A DNA stretch of 42,217 nt. Source: Polaromonas sp. (GTDB taxonomy: Bacteria; Pseudomonadota; Gammaproteobacteria; Burkholderiales; Burkholderiaceae). The notes beneath the pieces are model-generated. The model worked only from the letters and a program-made list of their open reading frames with translations. It was not told the DNA's origin and ran no database searches. The stretch covers positions 1 through 42,217 of the forward strand of contig PNMH01000029.1 in the NCBI GenBank assembly GCA_013823505.1, read 5' to 3'. Of this stretch, positions 8,786 to 19,084 are shown one piece after another (within the stretch, counting starts at the first letter, position 1; each line of letters starts with the position of its first letter). A program made the translations under genes and the position numbers.

Positions 8786-9554
8786 AGCCCTGGCTCAGGT
8801 ACTCACTCTGGGGGTAGTTGGTCTGCATCACCCGGCGTGTGTCGTCGCGCAACTGGGTCATGCCCAGCGCGTCGTAGGAACGAACCATGATGAACAACGC
8901 TTCCTCCAGTGCGGGTGCGTCCGTGTATTCATTCAATGCGGTCTGAGCGCGGTTGATGGCCGCCACATGGGCGCCGCGGCTGAGGTAATAGCGGGCCACG
9001 TGCACTTCGTACTGAGCCAGCGAGTTGACGATGTAGGTCATTCGCAGGCGGGCATCGGGCGTGTAGCGCGAGTCCGGGAAGCGGGTGGTCAGCTCGCGGA
9101 AGGCCTCAAACGACTCCTTGGCGGCCTTCTGGTCCCGCTCCGACAGGTCTTGTCGTGCCAGCGATCCGAACAGGCCGAGGTTGTCGTTGAAATTGACGAG
9201 ACCCTTGAGGTAGAGCGCGTAGTCCATGGCCGGGCTGGCCGGGTGGAGCTTCTGGAAGCGGTCGATGGCGGCAAGTGCCTGGGCCGGCTCGCTGGCTTTG
9301 TAGTGGGTGTAGGCCTTGTCCAGCTGGGCCTGCTGGGCCAGCGGGGTGCCGGCTGCGCGGCCTTCGAGCTTTTCGAGCAAGGTCACCGAGCGCTCGTAAT
9401 TGCCGGCTGATCGCTCGTCGGTGGCCTCGCTGTAGATGCGGTTGGGGCTCCAGTTCGCGGTCTCGTCTTTGGGCTTGGTGCTGCCGCACGCGCTCAGCAG
9501 CAGCGCTGTGCCCAATGCAGCAGCGGTCAGGGCCGATAATCTGAACGTCAACAT
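8748..9554 (-). CDS. bamD: Outer membrane protein assembly factor BamD
   Basis: Essential lipoprotein of the BAM complex that folds beta-barrel proteins into the outer membrane. The 268-residue product starts with a lipoprotein signal peptide whose lipobox LLSAC ends at C23, followed by tetratricopeptide repeats typical of BamD (NRIYSEATDERSAGNYERSV region and later repeats) and ending in DDPWWKIW. The ATG at 9554 is chosen because it begins the signal peptide and has a strong GAAGGTGAG ribosome site. It is divergent from rluD with only 31 bases between start codons, the same pairing as in E. coli, and convergent with yoaA with a 38-base overlap at the 3' ends. Confidence 0.95.
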   Translation of the reverse strand: MLTFRLSALTAAALGTALLLSACGSTKPKDETANWSPNRIYSEATDERSAGNYERSVTLLEKLEGRAAGTPLAQQAQLDKAYTHYKASEPAQALAAIDRFQKLHPASPAMDYALYLKGLVNFNDNLGLFGSLARQDLSERDQKAAKESFEAFRELTTRFPDSRYTPDARLRMTYIVNSLAQYEVHVARYYLSRGAHVAAINRAQTALNEYTDAPALEEALFIMVRSYDALGMTQLRDDTRRVMQTNYPQSEYLSQGFKSKDDPWWKIW

Positions 9555-9585
9555 AACGAACTCACCTTCACAACGGAACGACGGA

Positions 9586-10641
9586 TTGAAAGCGCAAAGT
9601 ATATCGACGGGGGGTGAGTCGCACGGTCTGCCAGCAGACACGGCCCATGACGTGGCAACGGGCGCCGACGAATGGGCGCTGGAGGTGGAAAAGCGCGTTT
9701 GCGCGGTGCCGGTCGGCATGCACGGCTGGCGCATCGACCGTGCGCTGGCCCAGCTGATCCCCGAGTTTTCCCGCTCTTACCTGCAGCAGCTCATGGCCGA
9801 CGGAGCGGTGGAAGTGCGGGGCGTGGCGCAGAGCAAGGCGTCGGCCCGCATTGCGGCCGGTGATCAGCTGCACGTGGAACTGCGGCCGACCCAGCAGGCC
9901 CAGGCATTTGTCCCCGAGGCCATGGCGCTGGACATCGTGTTTGAAGACGCCGATCTGCTGGTGATCCACAAACCCGCCGGTCTGGTCGTGCATCCCGCCG
10001 CCGGCCATTGGAACGGCACCTTGCTCAACGGCTTGCTGGCCCACCACACCGGCGCCGCCAGCTTGCCGCGAGCAGGCATCGTGCACCGGCTCGACAAGGA
10101 CACCTCGGGCCTGATGCTCGTGGGCAAGAGTCGCCAGGCGGTGGAAGCGCTTGTGCGCGCCATCGCCGCGCGCGAAGTGAGCCGCCAGTACCTGGCCCTG
10201 GCACACGGTCGCTGGAAAGGCATGGAAGACCGGCATGTGGACCAGCCAATCGGTCGCGACGTGCACAACCGCCTGCGCATGGCGGTGGTGCGGGTGGAAG
10301 GCGGCAGCAGCAAGACTGCGCAAACCAGCTTTCGTCTGCTCGACACCTGCGACCAGGCCAGCCTGGTGGCGTGCAAGCTGCACACCGGGCGCACCCACCA
10401 GATACGGGTCCACATGGCGTGGCTCGGCCATCCGCTGGTGGGCGACACGCTGTACGGCGGGCGCGTGCTGTGGGGCATGGCCCGGCAATCGTTGCACGCA
10501 GCGCGGCTCGAACTCAAGCATCCCATCAGCGGCCAGCCGTTGTTGTTTCGTTCCACGCCGCCGCCCGACATGCTCCAGGCGCTGGAATCCAGCGGGCTCC
10601 ATTACAATGCGCAGAGCTGGGACAGCGACTCGGCGGCCTGA
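9586..10641 (+). CDS. rluD: 23S rRNA pseudouridine synthase RluD
   Basis: Makes pseudouridines in helix 69 of 23S rRNA (positions 1911, 1915 and 1917 in E. coli). The protein has an N-terminal S4 RNA-binding domain (IDRALAQLIPEFSRSYLQQLMADGAVEV) and an RluA-family catalytic domain with the active-site Asp in HRLDKDTSGLMLVGKS, plus the LHTGRTHQIRVH motif. The start is uncertain: TTG at 9586 gives 351 residues and sits 31 bases from the divergent bamD start; GTG at 9652 is an alternative; an ATG at 9436 would run deep into bamD on the opposite strand and is unlikely. The bamD-rluD divergence is conserved with enterobacteria and supports the name RluD over RluA or RluC. Confidence 0.9.
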   Translation: MKAQSISTGGESHGLPADTAHDVATGADEWALEVEKRVCAVPVGMHGWRIDRALAQLIPEFSRSYLQQLMADGAVEVRGVAQSKASARIAAGDQLHVELRPTQQAQAFVPEAMALDIVFEDADLLVIHKPAGLVVHPAAGHWNGTLLNGLLAHHTGAASLPRAGIVHRLDKDTSGLMLVGKSRQAVEALVRAIAAREVSRQYLALAHGRWKGMEDRHVDQPIGRDVHNRLRMAVVRVEGGSSKTAQTSFRLLDTCDQASLVACKLHTGRTHQIRVHMAWLGHPLVGDTLYGGRVLWGMARQSLHAARLELKHPISGQPLLFRSTPPPDMLQALESSGLHYNAQSWDSDSAA

Positions 10642-10647
10642 AGCAGC

Positions 10648-10668
10648 CCCATCCGACGCGGATGGCTT
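10648..10668 (+). terminator. Weak hairpin downstream of rluD
   Basis: A 6-bp stem CCATCC/GGATGG (10649-10654 and 10660-10665) with a GACGC loop lies just after the rluD stop and is followed only by CTTGT, so it is a poor terminator candidate. The rest of the 228-base gap up to scpB (10642-10869) shows no credible gene or strong promoter. Confidence 0.25.
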
Positions 10669-10869
10669 GTGCAAGACCTTCACCCCGACCTTCGCCCAGC
10701 TGCTCGATTTCACCGCCTGACCGAATGCCCCTGTCCGGGTTTTGCAGGATCCAGCCGATTCGCCCCGACCCGACGGTCGTGCCCGCATGCTGCATGGCCC
10801 GCGTTACGCAGGTCCCGTTCGCCTTTCGCACCGTCCCGGCTACCCACCGGTTTTTGACTGACAGACACC

Positions 10870-11598
10870 ATGAACACCACGGATGCCAAGCGTGTCCTCG
10901 AGACGGCATTGATCTGCGCGCCCCAGCCGCTGTCGGTGCGCGAACTCGGCACGCTGTTCGACATGGAAGTGTCGGCCGACACGCTCAAGACCTTGCTGGC
11001 CGACCTGCAGCTTGAATGGACCGGGCGCGGCGTGGAGTTGGTGCAGGTGGCCACGGGCTGGCGCTTCCAGAGCCGGCCCGAACTGCGGCCCTACCTGGAC
11101 CGCCTGCACCCCGAGAAACCGCCGCGCTACAGCCGCGCTGCCATGGAGACGCTTGCCATCATTGCCTACCGTCAGCCGGTGACGCGTGGCGACATGGAAG
11201 ACATTCGCGGTGTCACCATCAATTCGCTGATCATCAAGCAGCTCGAAGACCGTGGCTGGATCGAGGTTATCGGCCACCGCGAAACGGTGGGCCGTCCGGC
11301 CTTGTTCGCGACCACTCGACAGTTCCTCGACGATCTGGGCCTGGCATCGCTGGACCAGCTGCCGCCCCTGGATGGCAGCGAGGTTCAGGAGTCCGCGCTG
11401 GACCGGCTGGATTTTGAATCTTTGGCCAACAGCCTTCCGTCCGATGCAGCCGAAGTCGACGCACCCGAAGCAGACCTGCTTGTGGTGGCCGAATCCCAGG
11501 CCGTCGACCCGATTTCCCCGCCCTCCGACCCGCAGTTGTTGGAACCGTCCACCCAGGAAGACCATGACCCCGGATCAAACCCCCCGAAACCCGACTGA
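10870..11598 (+). CDS. scpB: Segregation and condensation protein ScpB
   Basis: Kleisin-associated winged-helix subunit of the SMC-ScpAB condensin-like complex, which compacts and segregates the chromosome. The 242-residue protein carries the two winged-helix domains (residues about 5-90 and 95-165), with the family blocks [41 protein letters not shown] and [18 protein letters not shown]. The C-terminal ~70 residues are acidic and low-complexity. ScpA and SMC are not in this window. It overlaps the start of rluB by 35 bases, and this scpB-rluB pairing is common in proteobacteria. Confidence 0.94.
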   Translation: MNTTDAKRVLETALICAPQPLSVRELGTLFDMEVSADTLKTLLADLQLEWTGRGVELVQVATGWRFQSRPELRPYLDRLHPEKPPRYSRAAMETLAIIAYRQPVTRGDMEDIRGVTINSLIIKQLEDRGWIEVIGHRETVGRPALFATTRQFLDDLGLASLDQLPPLDGSEVQESALDRLDFESLANSLPSDAAEVDAPEADLLVVAESQAVDPISPPSDPQLLEPSTQEDHDPGSNPPKPD

Positions 11599-12904
11599 GC
11601 TCGACCCCACCACCGAGGTGCCCGCAGCTCAGCCTGCGCCAGCGCAACCTCCGTCTGAGCTCACGCCCGAGGTGCTGCGTTTCGACGATGTGGTCAGCGG
11701 TGCGTTCGATGCCGAGCAGGAGCAGGAACTGCCGCTGCTGCCTGCCAAGCGCGTGCTCGCGCCGCAGGCCGAGTCGCCCAAGCTGCACAAGGTGCTGGCG
11801 CAGGCCGGCATGGGCTCGCGGCTGGAGATGGAGCAACTGATCCTTGAGGGGCGCATCTCTGTCAATGGCGAACCAGCCCACGTCGGTCAGCGCATTCAGT
11901 TTGGCGATGTGATCAAGGTCAATGGCAAGCCGGTGCGCGTGCGCATGACGCCGCCGCCGCCCCGCGTGCTGGCCTACCACAAGCCCGCGGGCGAGGTGGT
12001 GTCGCACGACGACCCGCAAAACCGCCCCACGGTGTTTCGCCGCCTGCCCAAGTTGATGCAGGGCAAGTGGCAGTCGGTCGGGCGCCTTGACCTGAACACC
12101 GAAGGTCTGCTGCTGCTCACCAGCTCGGGTGAACTGGCCAACCGCCTGATGCACCCACGCTTTGGCCTGCAGCGCGAATACGCGGTGCGGGTGCTTGGCG
12201 CGCTGTCGAATGATGAAAAGGCGCGCCTGCTCGACGGCGTGCGACTCGACGACGGCATGGCCCAGTTCGCTTCCATCGAAGACGGTGGCGGCGAAGGCGC
12301 CAACTGCTGGTACCGCGTGACGATTGGCGAAGGTCGCAACCGCGAGGTGCGCCGGATGTTCGAGGCCGTGGGTCACGCGGTCAGCCGCCTGATCCGGATC
12401 CGTTACGGCGCCATGATGCTGCCGCGTGGCCTCAAGCGCGGTGCCTGGATCGAGCTCGACGAGCGAGATATCGCCCGCCTGACGGCGGCCGCCGGCATGC
12501 CCAGTGCGGACGAGGAGGGGGCCCGCCCACCCCGTCCGGGGGGTCGCCATCCGGCGCAGCGCGGGAAACAAGGTCCCCGATCGGGCCGCACGCAAGGCAA
12601 ACCGCCCGGCAGCCGCAGCGAGAGCCCTGGTTTTGGCGACCGGCGCAGCAGCGGCTATGGCATGGGCGGCGCACCTACCGGCCCTGGTGGCAAAGGCCGA
12701 GGCGCCAAGCCCGGCACCAGCACGGGCGGTCGCGGGCCAGGCAGCGGTGCCTCGCAGCCCGACCCCATGAAAACTTCGTTCGGCTACATCGGGCAGGACG
12801 CCTTGCAGCGTCGGCGTGAGCAAGAGGCTGGACGAGGCAGTGCGCCTGGCGGTGCGCGCCGCCGCGGTGGTGGCAGTGGCGGTGGTCGCACCGGCGGCCG
12901 CTGA
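11564..12904 (+). CDS. rluB: 23S rRNA pseudouridine synthase RluB with long Gly/Arg-rich tail
   Basis: RsuA/RluB-family enzyme that makes pseudouridine 2605 of 23S rRNA in E. coli. The product is 446 residues, much longer than E. coli RluB (291). After a Pro/Ala/Glu-rich N-terminal extension (1-70) come an S4 domain (about 72-130, [24 protein letters not shown]) and the catalytic domain with its Asp in [15 protein letters not shown]. The last ~140 residues form a Gly/Arg/Pro/Ser-rich disordered tail containing one non-repetitive island, [15 protein letters not shown]. The ATG at 11564 is chosen because the longer upstream frame is a shadow of scpB; that puts a 35-base overlap with scpB, consistent with coupling. 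Confidence 0.93.
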   Translation: MTPDQTPRNPTELDPTTEVPAAQPAPAQPPSELTPEVLRFDDVVSGAFDAEQEQELPLLPAKRVLAPQAESPKLHKVLAQAGMGSRLEMEQLILEGRISVNGEPAHVGQRIQFGDVIKVNGKPVRVRMTPPPPRVLAYHKPAGEVVSHDDPQNRPTVFRRLPKLMQGKWQSVGRLDLNTEGLLLLTSSGELANRLMHPRFGLQREYAVRVLGALSNDEKARLLDGVRLDDGMAQFASIEDGGGEGANCWYRVTIGEGRNREVRRMFEAVGHAVSRLIRIRYGAMMLPRGLKRGAWIELDERDIARLTAAAGMPSADEEGARPPRPGGRHPAQRGKQGPRSGRTQGKPPGSRSESPGFGDRRSSGYGMGGAPTGPGGKGRGAKPGTSTGGRGPGSGASQPDPMKTSFGYIGQDALQRRREQEAGRGSAPGGARRRGGGSGGGRTGGR

Positions 12905-12953
12905 ACCCGCTCGTGTCCCGCCCCGGCGTCACGGCGGTTTGACGCGACCAATG

Positions 12954-12959
12954 TAGAAT
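12954..12959 (+). promoter_or_regulatory. Candidate -10 element upstream of ndk
   Basis: TAGAAT lies 62 bases before the ndk ATG in the rluB-ndk gap. A TTGACG at 12939-12944 is too close (9-base spacer) to be its -35 partner, so the call rests on the -10 alone. Confidence 0.25.
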
Positions 12960-13020
12960 CATGGGCTTTGCGGGGTGCCCCAAACCCCGACAGATTCACC
13001 CACAAAACTTCAGGATTTTC

Positions 13021-13446
13021 ATGGCCATCGAACGCACCCTCTCCATCATCAAGCCCGACGCCGTCGCCAAGAACGTGATCGGCCAGATCTACGCCCGCTT
13101 TGAAGCCGCTGGCCTGAAGGTCGTGGCTGCCCGCATGGCCCACCTGTCGCGCGGCGAAGCCGAAGCGTTCTACGCCGTGCACAAGGCCCGTCCTTTCTTC
13201 AAGGACCTGGTCGACTTCATGATCTCCGGCCCCGTGATGATCCAGGCCCTCGAAGGCGAAGGCGCCATCGCCAAGAACCGCGACCTGATGGGCGCGACCG
13301 ACCCGAAGAAGGCCGATGCCGGCACGATCCGCGCCGACTTTGCCGACAGCATCGACGCCAACGCCGTGCACGGCTCCGACGCGCCCGAGACCGCTGCCGC
13401 TGAAATCGCGTTCTTCTTCGCCGGTCTCAACGTTTACTCGCGCTGA
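13021..13446 (+). CDS. ndk: Nucleoside diphosphate kinase
   Basis: Transfers gamma-phosphate from NTPs to NDPs through a phosphohistidine, balancing nucleotide pools in the cytoplasm. The 141-residue protein is the exact family length, begins [18 protein letters not shown] and contains the active-site His in [12 protein letters not shown]. The ATG at 13021 is chosen over the in-frame ATG at 12961 because it starts at the conserved N-terminus and has a CAGGA ribosome site. rlmN follows 20 bases downstream; ndk-rlmN-pilW is a familiar proteobacterial order. Confidence 0.97.
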   Translation: MAIERTLSIIKPDAVAKNVIGQIYARFEAAGLKVVAARMAHLSRGEAEAFYAVHKARPFFKDLVDFMISGPVMIQALEGEGAIAKNRDLMGATDPKKADAGTIRADFADSIDANAVHGSDAPETAAAEIAFFFAGLNVYSR

Positions 13447-13466
13447 GCCAGCGCGCTGACCATGCC

Positions 13467-14612
13467 ATGACGGCCAACCTGCTCGACTTCGATCTTGAGG
13501 GTTTGGCCGCCTGGTGCGAGCAGCTGGGCGAAAAGCGCTTTCGCGCCGTCCAGCTGTTTCGCTGGATCCATCAAAAAGGGGCGTCGGACTTCGCCGAGAT
13601 GACCGACCTCGCGCGCAGCTTGCGCGAGAAGCTCCCGGCCAACTGCACCATCACCGGTCTGCCTGTGCTTTCTCGCCAGGACTCGGCCGACGGCACCATC
13701 AAGTGGCTGTTCGACGTGGGCGGTGGCAATGCGGTGGAGACCGTTTTCATCCCGGAAGAAGACCGCGGCACCTTGTGCATTTCGTCTCAGGCAGGTTGCG
13801 CCGTGGGTTGCCGTTTTTGCTCCACCGGCCACCAAGGCTTTTCGCGCAACCTCACCACCGGCGAGATCCTCGCCCAGTTGTGGCAGGCCGAGTTCTTCCT
13901 GCGCAAGCACCTCAAACGCAACGAGCGTGTGATCACCAACGTCGTGATGATGGGCATGGGGGAGCCCTTGCAAAACTACAACGCGCTGGTGCCGGCACTG
14001 CGCGTGATGCTGGACGACCACGGCTACGGCCTCTCGCGCCGCCGCGTCACCGTTTCCACTTCGGGCGTGGTTCCCATGATGGACCGCCTGGCGCAAGACT
14101 GCCCGGTGGCGCTGGCCGTGTCTTTGCACGCACCCAACGATGCACTGCGCAGTGATCTCGTGCCGCTCAACCTCAAATACCCCATCGCCGAACTGCTGGA
14201 CGCCTGCCTGCGGTACCTGCCCGCCGCACCGCGCGATTTCATCACTTTCGAGTACTGCATGCTCGACGGCGTCAACGACCAGCCCCACCACGCGCAGGAG
14301 TTGCTGACCTTGGTGAAGGGCCACGCGGGTCGAGGTGTGCCGTGCAAGATCAACCTCATTCCCTTCAATCCTTTTCCTGGCTCCGGCCTGCTGTGTTCGC
14401 CGCGGCCGGTGGTGCAGCAGTTCGCCCGCATCCTCATTGATGGTGGTCTGGTGACAACAGTGCGCAAGACGCGGGGTGACGACATCGACGCGGCCTGTGG
14501 TCAACTGGCCGGCGACGTGCTCGACCGCACCAATGCTGCCAGCCGTCTGGCCAAGCGACGCAACGCCACCGAACATCCCATCCGCATCGTCCACAAGGAA
14601 AAGCAGGCATGA
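13467..14612 (+). CDS. rlmN: Dual-specificity 23S rRNA/tRNA m2A methyltransferase RlmN
   Basis: Radical-SAM enzyme that methylates C2 of A2503 in 23S rRNA and A37 in certain tRNAs. The 381-residue protein contains the 4Fe-4S motif CAVGCRFC (CxxxCxxC), the GMGEPLQNY block, and the C-terminal catalytic cysteine in DIDAACGQL, which forms the methyl-carrying intermediate. The start at 13467 gives a normal N-terminus ([13 protein letters not shown]). Its stop overlaps the pilW start by 4 bases (ATGA), so the two are probably translationally coupled. Confidence 0.97.
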   Translation: MTANLLDFDLEGLAAWCEQLGEKRFRAVQLFRWIHQKGASDFAEMTDLARSLREKLPANCTITGLPVLSRQDSADGTIKWLFDVGGGNAVETVFIPEEDRGTLCISSQAGCAVGCRFCSTGHQGFSRNLTTGEILAQLWQAEFFLRKHLKRNERVITNVVMMGMGEPLQNYNALVPALRVMLDDHGYGLSRRRVTVSTSGVVPMMDRLAQDCPVALAVSLHAPNDALRSDLVPLNLKYPIAELLDACLRYLPAAPRDFITFEYCMLDGVNDQPHHAQELLTLVKGHAGRGVPCKINLIPFNPFPGSGLLCSPRPVVQQFARILIDGGLVTTVRKTRGDDIDAACGQLAGDVLDRTNAASRLAKRRNATEHPIRIVHKEKQA

Positions 14613-15442
14613 CCCCAGTCACCCGATTCCCAGCCCGGTTTTCAGCCGCCACGGTGGGGTTGCTGGCCCTGCTGACGTGCTTGCTGTTGCTCTCCGCGGG
14701 ATGCGCTCAACGGGGCACAGTGCCCGGCACGCCGTCGGCAGAACCGATCACGGACTCGGACGAACCCGAGGCGCGCAAGCGCGCGCGCATTCGCGTGGAG
14801 CTGGCCGCCGGTTATTTCGGCGAAGGCCAGAACACCGTCGCGCTCGACGAGATCAAGCTGGCGCTGCAGGCCGATCCAACCTACGCGCCGGCGTACGTGC
14901 TGCGCGGCCTGGTCTACATGGGCATGAACAACGACCCGCTGGCCGAAGAGAGCTTCCAGCGTGCCATGCAGCTCAATCCGCGCGACCCCGACGCCCTGCA
15001 CAACTACGGCTGGTACGCCTGCCAGCGTGGGCGCTACGCACAGTCCACCGAACTGTTCCAGCGCGCCTTGGCCAGCCCCGTGTACGGTGGGCAGGCCAGA
15101 ACCTTGTTGGCCATGGGCATCTGCCAGATCCGCGCGGGGCAGTTCGTGGAGGCCGAAGCCAGCCTGGCGCGCTCTTATGAGCTCGACCCGGCCAACCCGA
15201 TCGTGGCTTACAACCTCGCCTCACTGCAGTTCCGCAGAGGTGATGATGCCAAGGCCCAGTTCACGATTCGACGCCTCAACAACACCGACCTCGCCAACGC
15301 GGAAACGCTGTGGCTGGGCATCAAGGTAGAGCGGCGGCTCCGCAACCGCGAAGCCATGGCGCAGCTGGCCCAGCAACTGGGTCGCCGGTACCCGGATTCG
15401 GCCCAGTGGGCGCGTTTTCAGCGCGGAGAGTTTGATGAGTGA
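14609..15442 (+). CDS. pilW: Type IV pilus biogenesis/stability lipoprotein PilW (PilF)
   Basis: Outer-membrane lipoprotein that helps the PilQ secretin assemble, needed for type IV pili. The 277-residue protein has a long signal peptide with lipobox LLSAGC, followed by tetratricopeptide repeats (about 60-270), including [34 protein letters not shown] units and the family [11 protein letters not shown] segment. It starts inside the rlmN stop (ATGA) and ends 8 bases into rodZ. No other pilus genes are in the window; the rlmN-pilW-rodZ-ispG-hisS order is typical. Confidence 0.93.
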   Translation: MTPVTRFPARFSAATVGLLALLTCLLLLSAGCAQRGTVPGTPSAEPITDSDEPEARKRARIRVELAAGYFGEGQNTVALDEIKLALQADPTYAPAYVLRGLVYMGMNNDPLAEESFQRAMQLNPRDPDALHNYGWYACQRGRYAQSTELFQRALASPVYGGQARTLLAMGICQIRAGQFVEAEASLARSYELDPANPIVAYNLASLQFRRGDDAKAQFTIRRLNNTDLANAETLWLGIKVERRLRNREAMAQLAQQLGRRYPDSAQWARFQRGEFDE

Positions 15443-16355
15443 GGCGACGGTTGAAGGCAGTGGCGTGTCGGTGGAGCCTGTTTCGCGGCCGATCCGTCTG
15501 AAAGAGGCTCGCGAGGCCGCTGGGCTGCACATCGCGGCCCTCGCCGCTGCCTTGAAAGTGCCCGTGAAAAAGCTGGAGGCACTGGAAGCAGGGCGCTACG
15601 GTGAACTGCCCGACCTCACCTTTGCGCGCGCATTGGCGTCCAGCGCGTGCCGCCAGCTCAAGGTGGATCCCGCACCCATCCTGCAACAGATTCCACTCAG
15701 TGCATCACCCAAGCTCGGCGACCACCGGCACTCGTTGAACGCCCCTTTCAATCCGGGCCGCGACGAAGAGCCGATCAATCCGTTGAGCTGGCTTTCGCGT
15801 CCCGCGTTGCTGGCGGCGATCGCGCTGCTCCTCGGTGCGTTGGTCATCGTGTTTCTCCCTAGGGCTGAGAGTCCACCTGCGGTGGCCAGCGTGGCGGAGC
15901 CGGCCATGGCCGAACCTGTGGTCGTGGCCGAGCCTGTCGCCGCGCAGGAGCCTGCCGGCGCTGCCGTGCAGGAAGGTGTGATGCCTGCGGGCACGGACGC
16001 AGCATCGCCTGCAGTGGCGCCAGCAACCGCTGCCGTCGCTGCGGTGCCTGCGGAAGCTGCCCCCTCCGTTGCGGTGGCTGTTGCCACGCCGACCACTCCA
16101 GCCGTCGCGGCCAGTGCGGGCGGCTTGCTGAGCATTGCGGCCACGGGTGAGTCCTGGGTCGAGGTGATCAACGGCAGCGGTAACGTGGTGGCCAAACGCT
16201 TGCTGCAAGCCGGCGACGTGATCGATTTTTCCGCCGCTCCGCCCTACAGCGTGGTGCTTGGCAAGGCCGATGCCGCGGAGGTGAGCGTTCGCGGCAAACC
16301 TTTTGACACGGCGCCGTTTTCGCGCAGCAATGTCGCTCGCTTCGAAGTGAAATGA
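15435..16355 (+). CDS. rodZ: Cytoskeletal protein RodZ-like (HTH / TM / DUF4115)
   Basis: Inner-membrane protein that links MreB filaments to the cell-wall elongation machinery. Its 306 residues comprise an N-terminal Xre-like helix-turn-helix (about 19-85, [22 protein letters not shown]), used for MreB binding rather than DNA binding in characterised homologues; a basic/Pro linker; one transmembrane helix (about 116-136, [17 protein letters not shown]); an Ala/Pro/Val-rich periplasmic stretch of ~80 residues; and a C-terminal DUF4115 beta domain ([17 protein letters not shown]). ATG 15435 is chosen over the adjacent TTG because a GGAGAG site precedes it. It overlaps pilW by 8 and ispG by 4 bases. 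Confidence 0.87.
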   Translation: MSEATVEGSGVSVEPVSRPIRLKEAREAAGLHIAALAAALKVPVKKLEALEAGRYGELPDLTFARALASSACRQLKVDPAPILQQIPLSASPKLGDHRHSLNAPFNPGRDEEPINPLSWLSRPALLAAIALLLGALVIVFLPRAESPPAVASVAEPAMAEPVVVAEPVAAQEPAGAAVQEGVMPAGTDAASPAVAPATAAVAAVPAEAAPSVAVAVATPTTPAVAASAGGLLSIAATGESWVEVINGSGNVVAKRLLQAGDVIDFSAAPPYSVVLGKADAAEVSVRGKPFDTAPFSRSNVARFEVK

Positions 16356-17620
16356 CCATGGACCTTGCATCTCAGCCCATCGCCTTGACCGCTGCACGAG
16401 CACGCCACACACGCCAGGGCGTGGTGGCTTGGGGCAGCAACCGCGTGACGGTGGGAGGTGACGCTCCGGTGCGTGTGCAGTCCATGACCAACACCGACAC
16501 CGCCGATGCAGTGGGCACGGCGATTCAGGTCAAGGAACTTGCGTTGGCCGGCTCCGAGTTGGTGCGCATCACCGTCAACAACGACGAGGCGGCCAAGGCC
16601 GTGCCTTACATCCGCGAGCAGCTTGACCGCATGGGCGTGGACGTGCCTCTGGTCGGCGACTTTCATTACAACGGCCACCGCCTGCTGACCGACCACCCGG
16701 CCTGCGCCGAGGCGCTGTCCAAGTACCGCATCAACCCGGGCAACGTGGGTCGTGGCGACAAGGGCGACCGGCAGTTTGCCCAGATGGTGGAGATCGCGGC
16801 GCGCCACGACAAGGCCATCCGCATCGGCGTGAACTGGGGCAGCCTGGACCAGGACCTGCTGGCACGTCTGATGGACGAAAACGCCGGACGTGCCCAGCCG
16901 TGGGAAGCGCGCCAGGTGATGTACGAAGCGCTGATCACGTCGGCGCTCGAATCGGCCCAACGCGCTGAAGAGATTGGCCTCAACGGCAACAACATTTTCC
17001 TGTCGTGCAAGGTCAGCGCCGTGCAGGACTTGATCGCTGTGTACCAGGCGCTGGCGCAGCGCTGCAACTACGCACTGCACCTGGGTCTGACCGAAGCCGG
17101 CATGGGAACCAAGGGCGCGGTGGCTTCCGCAGCGGCACTCTCGGTGCTGCTGCAGCAGGGCATTGGTGACACCATTCGCGTCTCGCTCACGCCCCAACCG
17201 GGTGAGGCCCGCACGCAAGAGGTGGTGATCGCGCTGGAGATCCTGCAGGCGCTGGGCATGCGGGCATTTGTGCCTTCGGTCACCGCGTGTCCAGGCTGTG
17301 GCCGCACCACCAGCAGCACTTTCCAGGAGCTGGCCAAGCAGATCGACGACTACCTGCGCAGTTCCATGCCGGTCTGGCGCACACGCTACCCTGGCGTGGA
17401 AAACCTCAAGGTAGCGGTGATGGGCTGCATCGTCAACGGACCTGGCGAGAGCAAACACGCCGACATCGGCATCAGCCTGCCCGGCACGGGCGAGGCACCG
17501 GCAGCCCCCGTCTTCATTGACGGACAAAAAGCACTGACCTTGCGCGGCGACGACATCGTCCGCGAGTTCCAGGTCATCGTGGACAACTACATCGAGAAAA
17601 AGTTTGGCGTCACCGTTTGA
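16352..17620 (+). CDS. ispG: 4-hydroxy-3-methylbut-2-en-1-yl diphosphate synthase (IspG/GcpE)
   Basis: Iron-sulfur enzyme of the MEP isoprenoid pathway that reductively converts methylerythritol cyclodiphosphate to HMBPP. The 422-residue protein shows the N-terminal [11 protein letters not shown] block of the TIM-barrel and, in the C-terminal domain, the three cluster-binding cysteines in CPGCGRTT and [17 protein letters not shown]. The insert region is longer than in short enterobacterial forms, as is usual for betaproteobacteria. The ATG at 16352 overlaps the rodZ stop (ATGA); a second ATG at 16358 is also possible. hisS follows. Confidence 0.96.
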   Translation: MTMDLASQPIALTAARARHTRQGVVAWGSNRVTVGGDAPVRVQSMTNTDTADAVGTAIQVKELALAGSELVRITVNNDEAAKAVPYIREQLDRMGVDVPLVGDFHYNGHRLLTDHPACAEALSKYRINPGNVGRGDKGDRQFAQMVEIAARHDKAIRIGVNWGSLDQDLLARLMDENAGRAQPWEARQVMYEALITSALESAQRAEEIGLNGNNIFLSCKVSAVQDLIAVYQALAQRCNYALHLGLTEAGMGTKGAVASAAALSVLLQQGIGDTIRVSLTPQPGEARTQEVVIALEILQALGMRAFVPSVTACPGCGRTTSSTFQELAKQIDDYLRSSMPVWRTRYPGVENLKVAVMGCIVNGPGESKHADIGISLPGTGEAPAAPVFIDGQKALTLRGDDIVREFQVIVDNYIEKKFGVTV

Positions 17621-17667
17621 GGCTGGGTCCACACCCGGCGTCCGCTGATCGCACGAGCTCCCAAGGC

Positions 17668-18981
17668 ATGGCAGAAAAACTGAGCGCCGTCAAAGGCATG
17701 AACGACATCGCACCTCCCGTGTCCGCACACTGGGAGTGGCTCGAAGAAACACTGCGCGCGCTGATGCGTCGCTACGGCTACCGCAACCTGCGCACGCCCA
17801 TCGTGGAGCCCACAGCGCTCTTCGTGCGCGGCCTGGGCGAGGTGACCGACATCGTCGAAAAGGAGATGTACTCCTTTGAAGACCGGCTCAACGGCGAGCA
17901 GCTCACGCTGCGCCCGGAGAACACAGCGGGCGTGGTGCGCGCCGCGCTGGAGCACTCCCTGTTGTACGACGGTGGCAAGCGGCTGTATTACATGGGACCC
18001 ATGTTCCGTCACGAGCGCCCGCAGCGCGGACGGTACCGGCAGTTCCACCAGTTCGGCGCCGAGGCCCTGGGCTTCGCCGGTCCCGATGTGGACGCCGAAC
18101 TGATCGTGTTGGCCTGCGACCTCTGGGCCGAACTCGGTCTTACCGGCATCGAACTCGAAATCAACAGCCTGGGCCAGCCGCCCGAGCGGCTGGCGCACCG
18201 GCAGGCGCTCATCGCCTATCTGGAGGCGCATGCCGACCAGCTCGATGAAGAGGCCAAACGCCGCCTTCACAGCAATCCGTTGCGCATCCTCGATACCAAG
18301 AACCCGGCGATGCAGGACCTGGTGAACGCGGCGCCACGACTGATGGATCATCTCGGCGCCGAGTCGCTGGACCATTTCAACCGCCTGCGGGGCCTGCTCG
18401 ATGCGCACGGCATCTCGTACCGCATCAACCCGCGCCTCGTGCGCGGCATGGACTACTACAACCTGTCGGTGTTCGAGTTCGTCACCACACAGCTGGGTTC
18501 GCAAGGCACGGTGTGTGCCGGTGGCCGCTACGACGGCCTGTTCGAGCAGATCGGTGGGAAGGCCGCCCCGGCTGTCGGCTGGGCGCTGGGCATGGAGCGC
18601 ATTCTTGAACTGCTGAAAGAGCAGGGCAAGTTGCCCGAGCCACCGGTGCCCGACGCGTATGCGGTGGTGCCCGACGCGGCGCATGTGGCCCAGGTCATGC
18701 CGGTGTTGCGTACGCTGCGTCAGCTCGGCGTGAACGTGCAAATGCACGCGGGCGGCGCCGATGGCATGGGCAGCATGAAATCGCAATTCAAGAAGGCAGA
18801 CGCCAGCGGTGCACGCTTTGCCTTGATCTTTGGCGAGCAAGAGCTGCAGCAGGGCAGTGTGGCGGTCAAGCCTTTGCGCGGTCCCCGGCCCGAGGGTGAC
18901 GCCGCGCCACATGACGCGGTGCAGCGCCTTCTGCCGATGGGCCAGGTGGCCGAGTGGGCCGCCAGTTTGCGCAACTTCTGA
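17668..18981 (+). CDS. hisS: Histidyl-tRNA synthetase
   Basis: Class II aminoacyl-tRNA synthetase that charges tRNA-His. The 437-residue protein begins with the typical [14 protein letters not shown], followed by motif 2 ([18 protein letters not shown]), the histidine-specific LVRGMDYYN segment, motif 3 ([11 protein letters not shown]) and the C-terminal anticodon-binding domain (about 330-437). The ATG at 17668 matches this conserved start; an in-frame TTG at 17617 overlapping ispG adds a non-conserved extension and is rejected. Its paralogue hisZ lies 7.6 kb downstream; only this one has the full synthetase motifs and anticodon domain. Confidence 0.97.
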   Translation: MAEKLSAVKGMNDIAPPVSAHWEWLEETLRALMRRYGYRNLRTPIVEPTALFVRGLGEVTDIVEKEMYSFEDRLNGEQLTLRPENTAGVVRAALEHSLLYDGGKRLYYMGPMFRHERPQRGRYRQFHQFGAEALGFAGPDVDAELIVLACDLWAELGLTGIELEINSLGQPPERLAHRQALIAYLEAHADQLDEEAKRRLHSNPLRILDTKNPAMQDLVNAAPRLMDHLGAESLDHFNRLRGLLDAHGISYRINPRLVRGMDYYNLSVFEFVTTQLGSQGTVCAGGRYDGLFEQIGGKAAPAVGWALGMERILELLKEQGKLPEPPVPDAYAVVPDAAHVAQVMPVLRTLRQLGVNVQMHAGGADGMGSMKSQFKKADASGARFALIFGEQELQQGSVAVKPLRGPRPEGDAAPHDAVQRLLPMGQVAEWAASLRNF

Positions 18982-19033
18982 CCCACCCGGATTTCCGCGT
19001 GTGTCCCAGCTGGGGATGCAGCCGCCACCCGCC

Positions 19034-19039
19034 TACAAT
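19034..19039 (+). promoter_or_regulatory. Candidate -10 element upstream of yfgM
   Basis: TACAAT sits in the 103-base hisS-yfgM gap, 45 bases before the yfgM ATG. The -35 position (about 19011-19016, TGGGGA) is a poor match, so this is a weak call. Confidence 0.3.
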
Positions 19040-19084
19040 CGAGCGTTGCGCTCCCGGCGCCTGAACCCGAATCGAATTTCCAGC

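Noticed and set aside
10642..10869. Short open frames in the rluD-scpB gap
   Set aside because: Arg/Pro/Ser-rich translations without ribosome sites or family resemblance; only a weak hairpin is seen.
15435..15700. Helix-turn-helix at the RodZ N-terminus as a transcription regulator
   Set aside because: Transmembrane helix, Ala/Pro-rich periplasmic stretch and DUF4115 domain place it in RodZ, where this domain binds MreB.
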